64,000 bases of DNA from Populus alba (lineage: Eukaryota > Streptophyta > Magnoliopsida > Malpighiales > Salicaceae). A program made the translations under genes and the position numbers. The stretch is taken from contig NC_133295.1 in the NCBI RefSeq assembly GCF_005239225.2, forward strand, positions 7,936,001 to 8,000,000. The letters run 5' to 3'. Below, piece by piece: positions 22,922 to 33,961 of the stretch. The number at the start of each line of letters is the position of its first letter. Position 1 is the first letter of the stretch. The notes under the pieces are model-generated. The model was given only the letters and a program-made list of their open reading frames with translations. It searched no databases and was not told the origin of the DNA.

Positions 22922-25900
22922 ATGGCTGGAGATAAAGAAGATTTGCCAAGAGGTTAAGTTTGGAACAGGCACAGGTCATGGGCTTACAACGATCTCATGC
23001 TGAGATTCGGGATGAGATGACTAGAATTCGTGGAACAGTTGAATACCCTTATGCAAAGGATGCAAAGAAATAATTTTCAACCCCAACCGAGGCAAGCACT
23101 TAGGGTGCCACGAAATGATATTATAGAAGCTGACGAAGATCCAAATGGGGATGATGAGGCTGATGATAGGGTCAGACCAAGAAGGCAGAATTATAATCCT
23201 CCTAATGGTCTCAAACTTAAGATTCCACCGTTTAGAGGAAGTAGTTCACCTGAGAATACTTGGAGTGGATTCAGAAGGTTTGAAAAGGTGTTTGAATGGT
23301 ATGAATATTCTGAAGAAAGGAAGTGCAAGGTGGCAGCACTTGAGTTTACAGATTATGCTCTTTTATGGTGGGAAAACTTAAAGATTCAGAGGAGAAGGAT
23401 GAAGAGGAGGAGATTGCAACATGGGCCACTATGAAAAGAGTGATGAAGAAGAGATTTGTTCCTGATTACTATAAACAGGAGCTATACATCAGACTTCAAA
23501 CTTTGCGACAGGGATCTTTGACTGTGGAAGAGTATGTGAAAGAGTTTGAGCTGCTGCTGATTCGATGTGAATTGATGGAACCTCAAGAGAAAACAATAGC
23601 TAGATTTCTTGGAGGTTGAGGAAGGATATAGCTAATGTTGTTGAGTTACAGCCATACATCTTCCTTGAGGATGTTATAAAGCTTGCAACCCGAGTAGAGA
23701 GGCAGCAGAGACGAGGAGGTGTCCGAACTGGTGGAACTATGTCAAGCGCACAAGGGCTGTTTCTACGCCTACACAAACATGGAGCACACCTAAACGAGAT
23801 GAGAAGGTGGAGTTTAGCAAGGGGATTACCAGTTCTGATTCTTTGAAGGAAAGGAGAAGGTGAGAGAACCTCAACACCCTAGGAGGTCTCGAGACATTAA
23901 GTGCTTCAAGTGCTTGGACATGGGCATATTGCTTCTGAATGTCCAAATAAAAGGGTGATGATTTTGCATGGGGATCATGAAGAGCTGATTAGTGGAGATG
24001 AGTTGAAACTGAAGACGAAGATGAGTACAAGTGGCTGAACAAGAAGAGGATTTCGAACCAGTGAAGGGAGATTTGTTGTTGTTCAACGGGTTCTGAATGC
24101 ACAAATTGATGTTAGTGATGAGCAACGGGAGAACATCTTTCATACTCGATGTCAGATTCGAGATAAGGTGTGCGGGATGATCATTGATAATGGAAGTTGC
24201 ACTAATGTTGCGTCAACTACCTTGGTGGAGAAATTGGGTTTAAATACCCTTTCCACATCCCAGACCCTATAGTTGCGATGGCTGAATGAGAATGGGGAGA
24301 TTCGGGTGACAAAGCAAGTTCGTGTACCTTTTTCCATTAAAACCTATCATGACGAGGTTTTATGTGATGTTGCACCAATGTCGCTAGCCATTTGTTGCTG
24401 GGGTCGTCCATTGGCAGTTTGATAAGGATGTGACCATACAATGGACGAGTGAAGAACACTTATTCTTTTATGCTGAATGGAAAGAAGGTGAACTGTTTAC
24501 CACTGAGTTTCTCAACAAGTTAGAGTAGGATCAGTTACGAAGCCAACAAAAGGAGGTGACATCACGAAAGGGGCTGTTGTTAGCCAAAAAAGGAGACATC
24601 AAACAAGCATTAGCTGCAACAGGGATTGTTTTCATGGTCTGGGCAAAGCAACTACTACAAGTAAGAAGGATTGGACTTACCAAGACAGATTAAGGAATTA
24701 CTTGAAGAATTTAAAGATGTGTTTCCAGATGAATTACCTAAAGGATTACCACCTATTCGTGTATTGAGCATCAAATTGATTTGGTGCCGGGAGCTTCACT
24801 TCCTAATAGACTAGCATACAGATGTAATCCAGAGGAAGCGAAAGAGATTCAAAGGCAGGACGGTGAGCTCTTAGAGAAGGGCTAATGTGCGAGAATCACT
24901 TAGTCCATGTTCCGTACCTACTTTGCTTGTTCCGAAGAAAGATGGTACTATGAGGATGTGTATGGACAGCTGTGCTATCAACAAAATAACAGTTAAGTAT
25001 CGATTTTCTATACCCAGACTTGATGATTTGCTTGATGAGTTGCATGGTGCTGTATTGTTTTCTAAAGTCGATTTTCAAATCGTACTTGGATTACCAAGAA
25101 CACAACGTGGGAAGGATTTAATAATGGTGGTGGTTGATCGATTCTCCAAAATGTCCCATTTCATTCCTTGTATGAAAACTGACGATGCAGTACATGTTGC
25201 TGATTTGTTCTTTCAAGAGATTGTTCGTTTGCATGGAATTCCTAAAAGCATTGTCTCTGATCGTGATACAAAGTTCTTAAGCCCACTTTTTGGAAGACTC
25301 TTTGGAGGAAACTTGGAACAAAGTTACTTTTCAGTACGGCATGTCATCCACAAACTGATGGACAAACTGAGGTAGTAAACCGAACTTTATCTTCTTTGTT
25401 ACGAGCTGTTATACATAAGAATTTGAAGAGTTGGGATACTTGTTTGCCGATTGTGGAGTTTGCATATAATCGTAGTGTGCATGGGGCTACAAAATTTTCA
25501 CCATTTGAGGTTGTCTATGGCTTTAATCCTTGTGTTCCTATTGATCTTGTTCATATTCCAATTGATGAGAGGACATCTATGGATGGAATTAGAAAGGCAG
25601 AATTGATGAAGAAACTACATGAGCAGGTTCGACTACATATGAGGAGAAAACAACAAAGTATGCTAAACAAGCTAACAAGGGGCGAAAGATGGTCAGGTTT
25701 GAACCTGGAGATCTTGTTTGGATTCATATTAGCAAGGGCAGATTTCCAAGCAAACGTAAGTCCAAGTTGATGCCAAGAGCTGACGGTCCATTTCGTATTA
25801 TAGAGAAGGTGAATGACAATGCGGTATAAGGTAGATCTTCCTGGTGATTACAACGTATCAGCTACTTTTAATGTGAAAGACTTCTCTCCGTACTTGGATG

Positions 25901-25949
25901 ATGATGACGATTCTGATTTGAGGACAAATCATTTTCAACCCGGGGCTGA
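22922..25949 (+). pseudogene. Family 2 copy 1 gag-pol (frameshifted, RT core deleted)
   Basis: The polyprotein starts at ATG 22922 (MAGDKEDL), follows copy 2 closely, and is broken by single-base indels near 22953, 23036, 23250, 23395, 23605, 23860, 23915 and others. Gag (EERKCKVAALEFTDYALLWW), the zinc-knuckle region near 23895-23945, protease DNGSCTNVAS near 24185 and the RT start ([16 protein letters not shown]) at about 24920-24970 are present. At about 25075-25085 the RT first-aspartate segment FSKVDF is joined directly to integrase [19 protein letters not shown]. Integrase continues through SDRDTKF, then [10 protein letters not shown] by frameshift, and a C-terminus at 25396-25770. One place is better than in copy 2: the frame at 'NTYSF' (about 24465) is open here. 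Confidence 0.8.
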
Positions 25950-26896
25950 TGATGTGCATCATGGGAATTATAATCCATCTCGTAAAGCTGAATCTAATAT
26001 GCAAGAGGATTCAGATGGATCCAATGACAAGAGCGAGAGCGAAACAACTACAACGGGCCTTGACGAATCAAATTGCAATGATTGAAGCTGCGTCGGAGTT
26101 AAAAATTAGCAATCAGTTTGAAATTCGTTCAAGGGTGCTTATTTGCCTACAATTGGAACTTGGAGATGGGAAAAAGCCCTTAATGGTTCTTTTCATGCTG
26201 GGCTACTTGTATTTGGATTGATAATGCAAGTGAAGGAATTGATGCTGTTTACGGTCAGAACAGTAGATGGATTTGAACCCGAATTTTGAAGTCATCCAAT
26301 GCATGTGAAAACAAGATTTATGTAGGTAAAATTCAAGTTCAGAACGTGATCTTTCTATATTGTCCAAACCATGAGTGCATTGGACTTTTGTGTCAAAAGT
26401 TATGGCTGTTTTAAATTTCGTCTGCATATGTTTTAGAAATGTCAACAAAAAACGTGTGTTAGTTAAATTTTGTCTACTTGCTTTATTAAAAGTCTAGTTT
26501 TTAGGCTTGACTTCTGTTCATGTTGAATTCACCTAACTTTTGGAGGGATGTTCCAAAGATAAATATGTATCAGAATATAAATAAACACTTTTGGCCAAGA
26601 TTGAAAACTTAATTCAGAGAATTAAGAGTTGTTCTTCCAAATTCGTTTTGTGAAGAACCCTACCTGACTTATCACTCTTCAATCACAAAGAGTGTGGTGT
26701 CGAAATCCTAGATTGATCTTTGTGGCGTCCAGATCGACTTATCAAAGTATCATTCTAGTGTATCTCCATCTTATTTACCTTAAATCACTACAATCCAGCC
26801 TAAATACCAAAAGAAAGACAACACAACCAGACCCATCCTTCATCCATTTTCATTATAATCATTGTTGCCGATTTTGAATCATTTCACGGCACATCA
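25950..26896 (+). repeat. Family 2 LTR, middle (shared by both copies)
   Basis: 947 bp. It is at once the 3' LTR of copy 1 and the 5' LTR of copy 2. It is preceded by 'caacccggggc', where the polypurine tract is expected, and followed by the PBS at 26899-26910. No target duplication flanks it. Confidence 0.88.
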
Positions 26897-26993
26897 TCTG
26901 GTATCAGAGCATCAGTTGCGATCTAAGACAGGAGCCAAAAACAACAACAAGAAGAAGAAAGTTTTGCTGGAATTGAGGTTGACATACTTAACT

Positions 26994-28550
26994 ATGGCTG
27001 GAGATAAAGAAGATTTGCCAAGAGGGTTAAGTTTGGAACAGGCACAGGTCATGGGCTTACAACGATCTCATGCTGAGATTCGGGATGAGATGACTAGAAT
27101 TCGTGAACAGTTGAATACCCTTATGCAAAGGATGCAAAGAAATAATTTTCAACCCCAACCGAGGCAAGCACTTAGGGTGCCACGAAATGATATTATAGAA
27201 GCTGACGAAGATCCAAATGGGGATGATGAGGCTGATGATAGGGTCAGACCAAGAAGGCAGAATTATAATCCTCCTAATGGTCTCAAACTTAAGATTCCAC
27301 CGTTTAGAGGAAGTAGTTCACCTGAGGAATACTTGGAGTGGATTCAGAAGGTTGAAAAGGTGTTTGAATGGTATGAATATTCTGAAGAAAGGAAGTGCAA
27401 GGTGGCAGCACTTGAGTTTACAGATTATGCTCTTTTATGGTGGGAAAACTTAAAGATTCAGAGGAGAAGGGATGAAGAGGAGGAGATTGCAACATGGGCC
27501 ACTATGAAAAGAGTGATGAAGAAGAGATTTGTTCCTGATTACTATAAACAGGAGCTATACATCAGACTTCAAACTTTGCGACAGGGATCTTTGACTGTGG
27601 AAGAGTATGTGAAAGAGTTTGAGCTGCTGCTGATTCGATGTGAATTGATGGAACCTCAAGAGCAAACAATAGCTAGATTTCTTGGAGGGTTGAGGAAGGA
27701 TATAGCTAATGTTGTTGAGTTACAGCCATACATCTTCCTTGAGGATGTTATAAAGCTTGCAACCCGAGTAGAGAGGCAGCAGAGACGAGGAGGTGTCCGA
27801 ACTGGTGGAACTATGTCAAGCGCGACAAGGGCTGTTTCTACGCCTACACAAACATGGAGCACACCTAAACGAGATGAGAAGGTGGAGTTTAGCAAGGGGA
27901 TTACCAGTTCTGATTCTTTGAAGGGAAAGCAGAAGGTGAGAGAACCTCAACACCCTAGGAGGTCTCGAGACATTAAGTGCTTCAAGTGCTTGGGACATGG
28001 GCATATTGCTTCTGAATGTCCAAATAAAAGGGTGATGATTTTGCATGGGGATCATGAAGAGCTGATTAGTGGAGATGAGGTTGAAACTGAAGACGAAGAT
28101 GAGGTACAAGTGGCTGAACAAGAAGAGGATTTCGAACCAGTGAAGGGAGATTTGTTGGTTGTTCAACGGGTTCTGAATGCACAAATTGACGTTAGTGATG
28201 AGCAACGGGAGAACATCTTTCATACTCGATGTCAGATTCGAGATAAGGTGTGCGGGATGATCATTGATAATGGAAGTTGCACTAATGTTGCGTCAACTAC
28301 CTTGGTGGAGAAATTGGGTTTAAATACCCTTCCACATCCCAGACCCTATAGTTTGCGATGGCTGAATGAGAATGGGGAGATTCGGGTGACAAAGCAAGTT
28401 CGTGTACCTTTTTCCATTAAAACCTATCATGACGAGGTTTTATGTGATGTTGCACCAATGTCGGCTAGCCATTTGTTGCTGGGTCGTCCATGGCAGTTTG
28501 ATAAGGATGTGACCTACAATGGACGAAAGAACACTTATTCTTTATGCTGA
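26994..28550 (+). CDS. Family 2 copy 2 gag-protease, 518 residues
   Basis: Translation from ATG 26994 (MAGDKEDLPRGLSLEQAQ) is the first Met after the PBS and leader; the upstream part of the open frame lies in the LTR and leader. Domains in order: an N-terminal coiled-coil-like stretch (REQLNTLMQRMQRN); a retrotransposon gag domain (about residues 95-250, with EEYLEWIQKVEKVFEWYEYS and LRQGSLTVEEYVKEFELL); a CCHC knuckle CFKCLGHGHIASEC (about residues 327-340); an acidic linker; and an aspartic protease with DNGSCTNVAS (about residues 423-432; D-N-G where D-[ST]-G is usual) and LLGRPWQFD. The frame ends at TYSLC because one T is missing relative to copy 1. Gag packages the element RNA and the protease matures the polyprotein. 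Possibly translatable, but the element cannot reverse transcribe by itself. Confidence 0.75.
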   Translation: MAGDKEDLPRGLSLEQAQVMGLQRSHAEIRDEMTRIREQLNTLMQRMQRNNFQPQPRQALRVPRNDIIEADEDPNGDDEADDRVRPRRQNYNPPNGLKLKIPPFRGSSSPEEYLEWIQKVEKVFEWYEYSEERKCKVAALEFTDYALLWWENLKIQRRRDEEEEIATWATMKRVMKKRFVPDYYKQELYIRLQTLRQGSLTVEEYVKEFELLLIRCELMEPQEQTIARFLGGLRKDIANVVELQPYIFLEDVIKLATRVERQQRRGGVRTGGTMSSATRAVSTPTQTWSTPKRDEKVEFSKGITSSDSLKGKQKVREPQHPRRSRDIKCFKCLGHGHIASECPNKRVMILHGDHEELISGDEVETEDEDEVQVAEQEEDFEPVKGDLLVVQRVLNAQIDVSDEQRENIFHTRCQIRDKVCGMIIDNGSCTNVASTTLVEKLGLNTLPHPRPYSLRWLNENGEIRVTKQVRVPFSIKTYHDEVLCDVAPMSASHLLLGRPWQFDKDVTYNGRKNTYSLC

Positions 28551-29192
28551 ATGGAAAGAAGGTGAACTTGTTACCACTGAGTTCTCAACAAAGTTAGAGA
28601 GGATCAGTTACGAAGCCAACAAAAGGAGGTGACATCACGAAAGGGGCTGTTGTTAGCCAAAAAAGGAGACATCAAACAAGCATTAGCTGCAACAGGGATT
28701 GTTTTCATGGTCTGGGCAAAGCAACTACTACAAGTAGAAGGATTGGACTTACCAAGACAGATTAAGGAATTACTTGAAGAATTTAAAGATGTGTTTCCAG
28801 ATGAATTACCTAAAGGATTACCACCTATTCGTGGTATGAGCATCAAATTGATTTGGTGCCGGGAGCTTTCACTTCCTAATAGACTAGCATACAGATGTAA
28901 TCCAGAGGAAGCGAAAGAGATTCAAAGGCAGGACGGTGAGCTCTTAGAGAAGGGCTATGTGCGAGAATCACTTAGTCCATGTTCCGTACCTACTTTGCTT
29001 GTTCCGAAGAAAGATGGTACCATGAGGATGTGTATGGACAGCTGTGCTATCAACAAAATAACAGTTAAGTATCGATTTTCTATACCCAGACTTGATGATT
29101 TGCTTGATGAGTTGCATGGTGCTGTATTGTTTTCTAAAGTCGATTTTCAAATCGTACTTGGATTACCAAGAACACAACGTGGAAGGATTTAA
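28551..29192 (+). pseudogene. Family 2 copy 2 RT N-terminus fused to integrase start
   Basis: The frame from 28629 reads LLEEFKDVFPDELPKGLPPI, then [20 protein letters not shown], then [20 protein letters not shown], then FSKVDF, and passes straight into GLPRTQRG at about 29155. In an intact RT the FSKVDF segment is followed by about 400 residues of RT core (with YxDD) and RNase H, then the integrase zinc-binding domain; all of these are missing. The same junction exists in copy 1. A base lost at about 29181 ends the frame. Confidence 0.8.
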
Positions 29193-30023
29193 TAATGGTG
29201 GTGGTTGATCGATTCTCCAAAATGTCCCATTTCATTCCTTGTATGAAAACTGACGATGCCAGTACATGTTGCTGATTTTGTTCTTTCAAAGAGATTGTTC
29301 GTTTGCATGGAATTCCTAAAAGCATTGTCTCTGATCGTGATACAAAGTTCTTAAGCCACTTTTGGAAGACTCTTTGGAGGAAAACTTGGAACAAAGTTAC
29401 TTTTCAGTACGGCATGTCATCCACAAACTGATGGACAAACTGAGGTAGTAAACCGAACTTTATCTTCTTTGTTACGAGCTGTTATACATAAGAATTTGAA
29501 GAGTTGGGATACTTGTTTGCCGATTGTGGAGTTTGCATATAATCGTAGTGTGCATGGGGCTACAAAATTTTCACCATTGAGGTTTGTCTATGGCTTTAAT
29601 CCTTGTGTTCCTATTGATCTTGTTCATATTCCAATTGATGAGAGGACATCTATGGATGGAATTAGAAAGGCAGAATTGATGAAGAAACTACATGAGCAGG
29701 TTCGACTACATATTGAGGAGAAAACAACAAAAGTATGCTAAACAAGCTAACAAGGGCGAAAGATGGTCAGGTTTGAACCTGGAGATCTTGTTTGGATTCA
29801 TATTAGCAAGGGCAGATTTCCAAGCAAACGTAAGTCCAAGTTGATGCCAAGAGCTGACGGTCCATTTCGTATTTATAGAGAAGGTGAATGACAATGCGTA
29901 TAAGGTAGATCTTCCTGGTGATTACAACGTATCAGCTACTTTTAATGTGAAAGACTTCTCTCCGTACTTGGATGATGATGACGATTCTGATTTGAGGACA
30001 AATCATTTTCAACCCGGGGCTGA
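29165..30023 (+). pseudogene. Family 2 copy 2 integrase (frameshifted)
   Basis: The integrase core can be followed across frames: [15 protein letters not shown] with the first catalytic Asp (about 29194-29240), [13 protein letters not shown] with the second (about 29308-29350), and the DGQTEVVNR glutamate (about 29430-29455). [20 protein letters not shown] at 29469-29530 and a C-terminal YKVDLPGDYNVSATFNVKDF segment at about 29895-29955 follow. The N-terminal HHCC domain is lost with the deletion. The frame then continues into the right LTR (GNYNPSRKAESNMQED). Confidence 0.75.
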
Positions 30024-30970
30024 TGATGTGCATCATGGGAATTATAATCCATCTCGTAAAGCTGAATCTAATATGCAAGAGGATTCAGATGGTCCAATGA
30101 CAAGAGCGAGAGCGAAAACAACTACAACGGGCCTTGACGAAATCAAATTGCAATGATTGAAGCTGCGTCGGAGTTAAAAATTAGCAATCAGTTTGAAATT
30201 CGTTCAAGGGTGCTTATTTGCCTACAATTGGAACTTGGAGATGGAAAAGCCCTTAATGGTTCTTTTCATGCTGGGCTACTTGTATTTGGATTGATAATGC
30301 AAGTGAAGGAATTGATGTTGTTTACGGTCAGAACAGTAGATGGATTTGAACCCGAATTTGAAGTCATTCCAATGCATGTGAAAACAAGATTTATGTAGGG
30401 TAAAATTCAAGTTCAGAAACGTGATCTTTCTATATTGTCCAACCATGAGTGCATTGGACTTTTGTGTCAAAAGTTATGGCTGTTTTAAATTTCGTCTGCA
30501 TATGTTTTAGAAATGTCAACAAAAAACGTGTGTTTAGTTAAATTTGTCTACTTGCTTTATTAAAAGTCTAGTTTTTAGGCTTGACTTCTGTCATGTTGAA
30601 TTCACCTAACTTTGGAGGGATGTTCCAAAGATAAATATGTATCAGAATATGAAATAAACACTTTTGGCCAAGATTTGAAAACTTAATTCAGAGAATTAAG
30701 AGTTGTTCTTCCAAATTCGTTTTGTGAAGAACCCTACCTGACTTATCACTCTTCAATCACAAAGAGTGTGGTGTCGAAATCCTAGATTGATCTTTGTGGC
30801 GTCCAGATCGACTTATCAAAGTATCATTCTAGTCTATCTCCATCTTATTTACCTTAAATCACTACAATCCAGCCTAAATACCAAAAGAAAGACAACACAA
30901 CCAGACCCATCCTTCATCCATTTTCATTATAATCATTGTTGCCGATTTTGAATCATTTCACGGCACATCA
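30024..30970 (+). repeat. Family 2 LTR, right
   Basis: 947 bp, followed directly by AAAGT and then LINE D. It differs from the other two mostly by one-base changes in homopolymers. Confidence 0.85.
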
Positions 30971-30975
30971 AAAGT

Positions 30976-31347
30976 CTTTGGATCCTTATGTTTTCATCTG
31001 TTTGTTGAACATTCCTTATCAAAACAAGCTTATCGCGAATGATACATTCGATTTGATCAAAAACCAAATTCGAAGCTTTAGACACATCTGCAAAGATCCT
31101 TGCATTCCGTTCTTGCCAGATACAATACACTGTAGCTGCGAAACCCAGTTTACGAGAAAAGTTGACGAAACTTTTTCCATGCCAAGAGACAGTGGCCAAT
31201 CGAATCCATTCATCCAAGCTTTTTGTCATTCTTGGAATGTCGCATCTATCACAAACATTCCACCATAATGCTTTCGCAAAGGAGCATTCAAAGAACAAGT
31301 GGTTGTGATCTTCATTATTGCAGAGACAGAGTGAGCACCTATTGGGA
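30976..31347 (-). mobile_element. LINE D, upstream part (zf-RVT region, 5'-truncated)
   Basis: It continues LINE D exactly: 'ctccaaagt' before the gypsy dimer joins 'ctttggatcc' here, as in LINE C. The minus-strand frame 30933-31379 encodes CSLCLCNNEDHNHLFFECSF, then AKALWWNVCDRCDIPRMTK, and CIWQERNARIFADVSKA, the C-terminal zf-RVT part of ORF2. LINE similarity stops at 31347, then about 30 nt of foreign sequence precede the target duplication. Confidence 0.82.
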
Positions 31348-31377
31348 TCTAGTGTAGTGGTATCATAGTACCCTCCC
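31348..31377 (+). other. Partial glycine tRNA-like sequence (5' half, anticodon CCC) at the LINE D junction
   Basis: Thirty bases between the LINE D truncation point and its target duplication read like positions 8-36 of a glycine tRNA on the plus strand. They contain the D-arm gtgtagtggtatcat (31352-31366), a 'TACC' stem side and CTCCC (31373-31377), with T33 and anticodon CCC as the last bases. The acceptor stem and the 3' half are absent, so this is not a tRNA gene. The likeness is from memory of glycine tRNA D-arms and was not searched. Confidence 0.55.
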
Positions 31378-31624
31378 AAATTTCAACTAATCACCCTTTT
31401 CTCTATTTCTTTCTGATTTTTTTTTCTTTTTAACAAACTGGTATGATTAGAGACAGTAACAAGATGAAATATAAACTTTTTTTTTTTTTTGTTGCTTAGA
31501 TGACACAGACACGATGAACAAGAAGATGGATGCAAACACTGAAAAACTTAAGGGACACTAAAAAAAAAAACGAAAATTAACAGAATGATATGACCTTGTT
31601 TCGGAGCCTAGCTCTGATACCAAC

Positions 31625-33961
31625 TGATGCGAAACCTCGTGATCACGTGGTCACGCAACCCACAATCAAGATTGAGATCTGATCCCGGAAAGCCGAAATA
31701 GGTCTGATATGAGTGCGACACAATGGAAACCTGCCCCAAGGCACCAACACTATTGGAATGAGTAGAATGACGCCACGAAGCCAGTTAATCTTCGATAAGC
31801 CAGATTCAGTTCGTTCAAGAACTGAAGAATGCAAGAATCACTCTCACACGTTAAAACTGAAAAAAAATTCAGAATAATATTCATCAAAGCTGCCGAAATT
31901 GTGGCTTACATGAGTTTAAATAGTTCTTGAAAAATTAACCCTAATGGACCTCTTATGTGGACTTATATGAGGTCCACTCAAAACTGGCCCAAAACCCTAA
32001 ACTAAAAAGCCCATAACCTGATCCAAACAAGCCTCGGATCCTAGCTGAAAACAAACTATTTAATTAAGCCCAAACATGAAAGAAAATAATAAAAATAAGT
32101 AACTTTTCATTAAATACCACCAGCCCTTCTTTCCTTGTGTAGCTAGGATGAATAAGGAATCCTTATAAGAAAGGATTCTGAAACATTAATGAATCCTTGC
32201 CACACTAGGAGATTATATTGCAACTCATTAAAGATCCTTGTGGAACTAGGAAATTCCCAAAACCAGCTCCCACGTCCTTGGAGGAAAGGAATCCTAATCA
32301 AATAGGAAGTCCACAAGTCAAATGGAAGTAAATAACAAAATCCGTACAGCCTCTGTTGACCAGTATTGGGGTGCCTTACCGAACACCGATTGACCTGCAA
32401 TTTTAACCCAAGGTAGTAAGAGATATGTCTGGAGAGTCCACATAAAAATATTAGCCCGATCCAACGGTCGGATTGAGAATTATGACTGTTGCCGTAAACC
32501 TGGACTGCTGCGCTTTTTACGCCAAAATCCGAATCTGACCTTACTTGGGTCGTATCACAGGGCTGAACCGTATCATTCCCTCCCTCTTCAAGAAGATTTC
32601 GACCTCGAATCTTGAATAGCATTAATGGTGACTTCAGTAGCCTCTTGTTTAAGCCTTCGGAATCCCCTTATTGCTAACACCTTTCTCCAACAACACTGTA
32701 TAGAAGTAGTGACTGACAAGAATTTCGAATAAGCACGCCGTACTAACCACTTGCGTACATAACTTTTGAATGATAACCACAGCGACTCTCCTTCGTCTTT
32801 CATCCTTTTGGCGTTGTACCTCTTTTTCCCATGAAGCTTCAAGATCATAGAATAATCTTCTACACTTATCAACTTCTCGTTCTAGAACCCCCAAACCATG
32901 GCTTAGTATTTCGCATCGTTGATCTACAATCCTCCTCTGTTCCCTCTCCCTTAGTGAATACATGACACAGATAGGGGAAAAAAACAAGAAGACGACGACA
33001 AGAATAGAGTTTATAGCATGAAGAACATTGATTTAGACTCGAGAATACAACTCTGACTTTTGTTTGGACCAGAACTTATCGAAAAAACAAACTAATGCTG
33101 AGGTGATGAAATTGACTCAAACAACAGCCAAATATCAAAATATGATGATAGTATAATGGCAGGAACGAAATCAACAGAAACAAAACAAGTTTTGAAAGAT
33201 AACACCAAACAGACCCGTTACGACAAAACAAGAACCTAATTCGGGAAACCTAAAGAAACCGATATCCAAATGACCTCGAATTTAATTTGTATTATTACAA
33301 TACTATGAAATCACCAAAAAATAAATTTATAGGTCGTTCTCTTATTTCTAGGTACCCAAACTCCTTGTATGATCAGTTTGCGGCAGAATTGATCCTCCAA
33401 TTAAAACCTCCAAAAGCCGGAATCAAATATGCCCAAATTTAATATATGGTGCAATCGCATACCCAATACTCAGAATATGAAATTTCAATAGATTCCAAGG
33501 TGTTTTACCTAGGGTTCACTAAGAGTTAGTGTTTTGCGGCAGAAATTGAAACTCGAATTAAAACCTCAAGCAAATAATATCATAATAAGCCCAACTTTGA
33601 TATATAATGCGATCCCACCCCCAATAGACTGAATATGAAGTTTAAATAGATTCCGAGGTGGTTTGCTTATGGTTCACCAAGATTTGTGTTTTTGCGGCAA
33701 AAATTGAATGATCCTTCAAATTTCAACTAATCACCCTTTTCTCTATTTCTTTCTGATTTTTTTTTCTTTTTAACAAACTGGTATGATTAGAGACAGTAAC
33801 AAGATGAAATATAAACTTTTTTTTTTTGTTGCTTAGATGACACAGACACGATGAACAAGAAGATGGATGCAAACACTGAAAAACTTAAGGGACACTAAAA
33901 AAAAAAAACGAAAATAACAGAATGATATGACCTTGTTTCGGAGCCTAGCTCTGATACCAAC
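31625..33961 (-). mobile_element. Family 1 array, unit 2
   Basis: LTR 2 is 31625-32575 (951 bp, full-length type) and the internal region 32576-33961 (1,386 bp). The polypurine tract gives ttccctccctcttc directly after the LTR on the plus strand. The PBS gctctgatacca is at 33948-33959. Small indels break its ORF. Confidence 0.9.
32143..32987 (-). pseudogene. Array unit 2 IQ-motif ORF in several frames
   Basis: Three overlapping frames (32987-32649, 32872-32588 and 32622-32143) together cover the whole ORF: the MFFSPICVMYSLREREQRR start, the two IQ motifs and the U3-encoded tail. An extra A in the first IQ region (about 32762), an extra T before the polypurine tract (about 32598) and one inserted A in U3 cause the shifts. 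Confidence 0.6.

Larger units (their letters stand above)
21874..30975 (+). mobile_element. Ty3/gypsy family 2 dimer with three LTRs and one TSD
   Basis: The layout is LTR (21879-22824), internal (22825-25949), LTR (25950-26896), internal (26897-30023), LTR (30024-30970). LTRs are 946-947 bp and begin TGATGTGC and end GCACATCA, a perfect 8-bp inverted repeat. AAAGT flanks the whole block (21874-21878 and 30971-30975), and there is no duplication around the middle LTR. Each internal region starts with PBS tggtatcagagc (22827-22838 and 26899-26910). Internal length is about 3.13 kb, short for the family because RT and RNase H are deleted in both. Confidence 0.92.
13183..31624 (-). mobile_element. 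Family 1 array, unit 1 (LTR 1 plus interrupted internal region)
   Basis: LTR 1 is 13183-14125 (943 bp). Its internal region is in three pieces: 14126-14447, 20818-21657 and 31393-31624, split by LINE B (target repeat 14431-14447/20801-20817) and LINE D (target repeat 21642-21657/31377-31392). Joined in order, the pieces match the uninterrupted internal regions downstream, ending with the PBS gctctgatacca at 31611-31622 next to LTR 2. The left flank is LINE C with GAATC at 13178-13182. Confidence 0.85.

Noticed and set aside
23030..23434. Short gag-derived frames in gypsy copy 1 as separate genes
   Set aside because: They are pieces of one gag-pol frame broken by single-base indels, as comparison with copy 2 shows.
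31348..31377. A tRNA gene
   Set aside because: Only about 30 bases corresponding to a 5' half; no acceptor stem, T-arm or box B.
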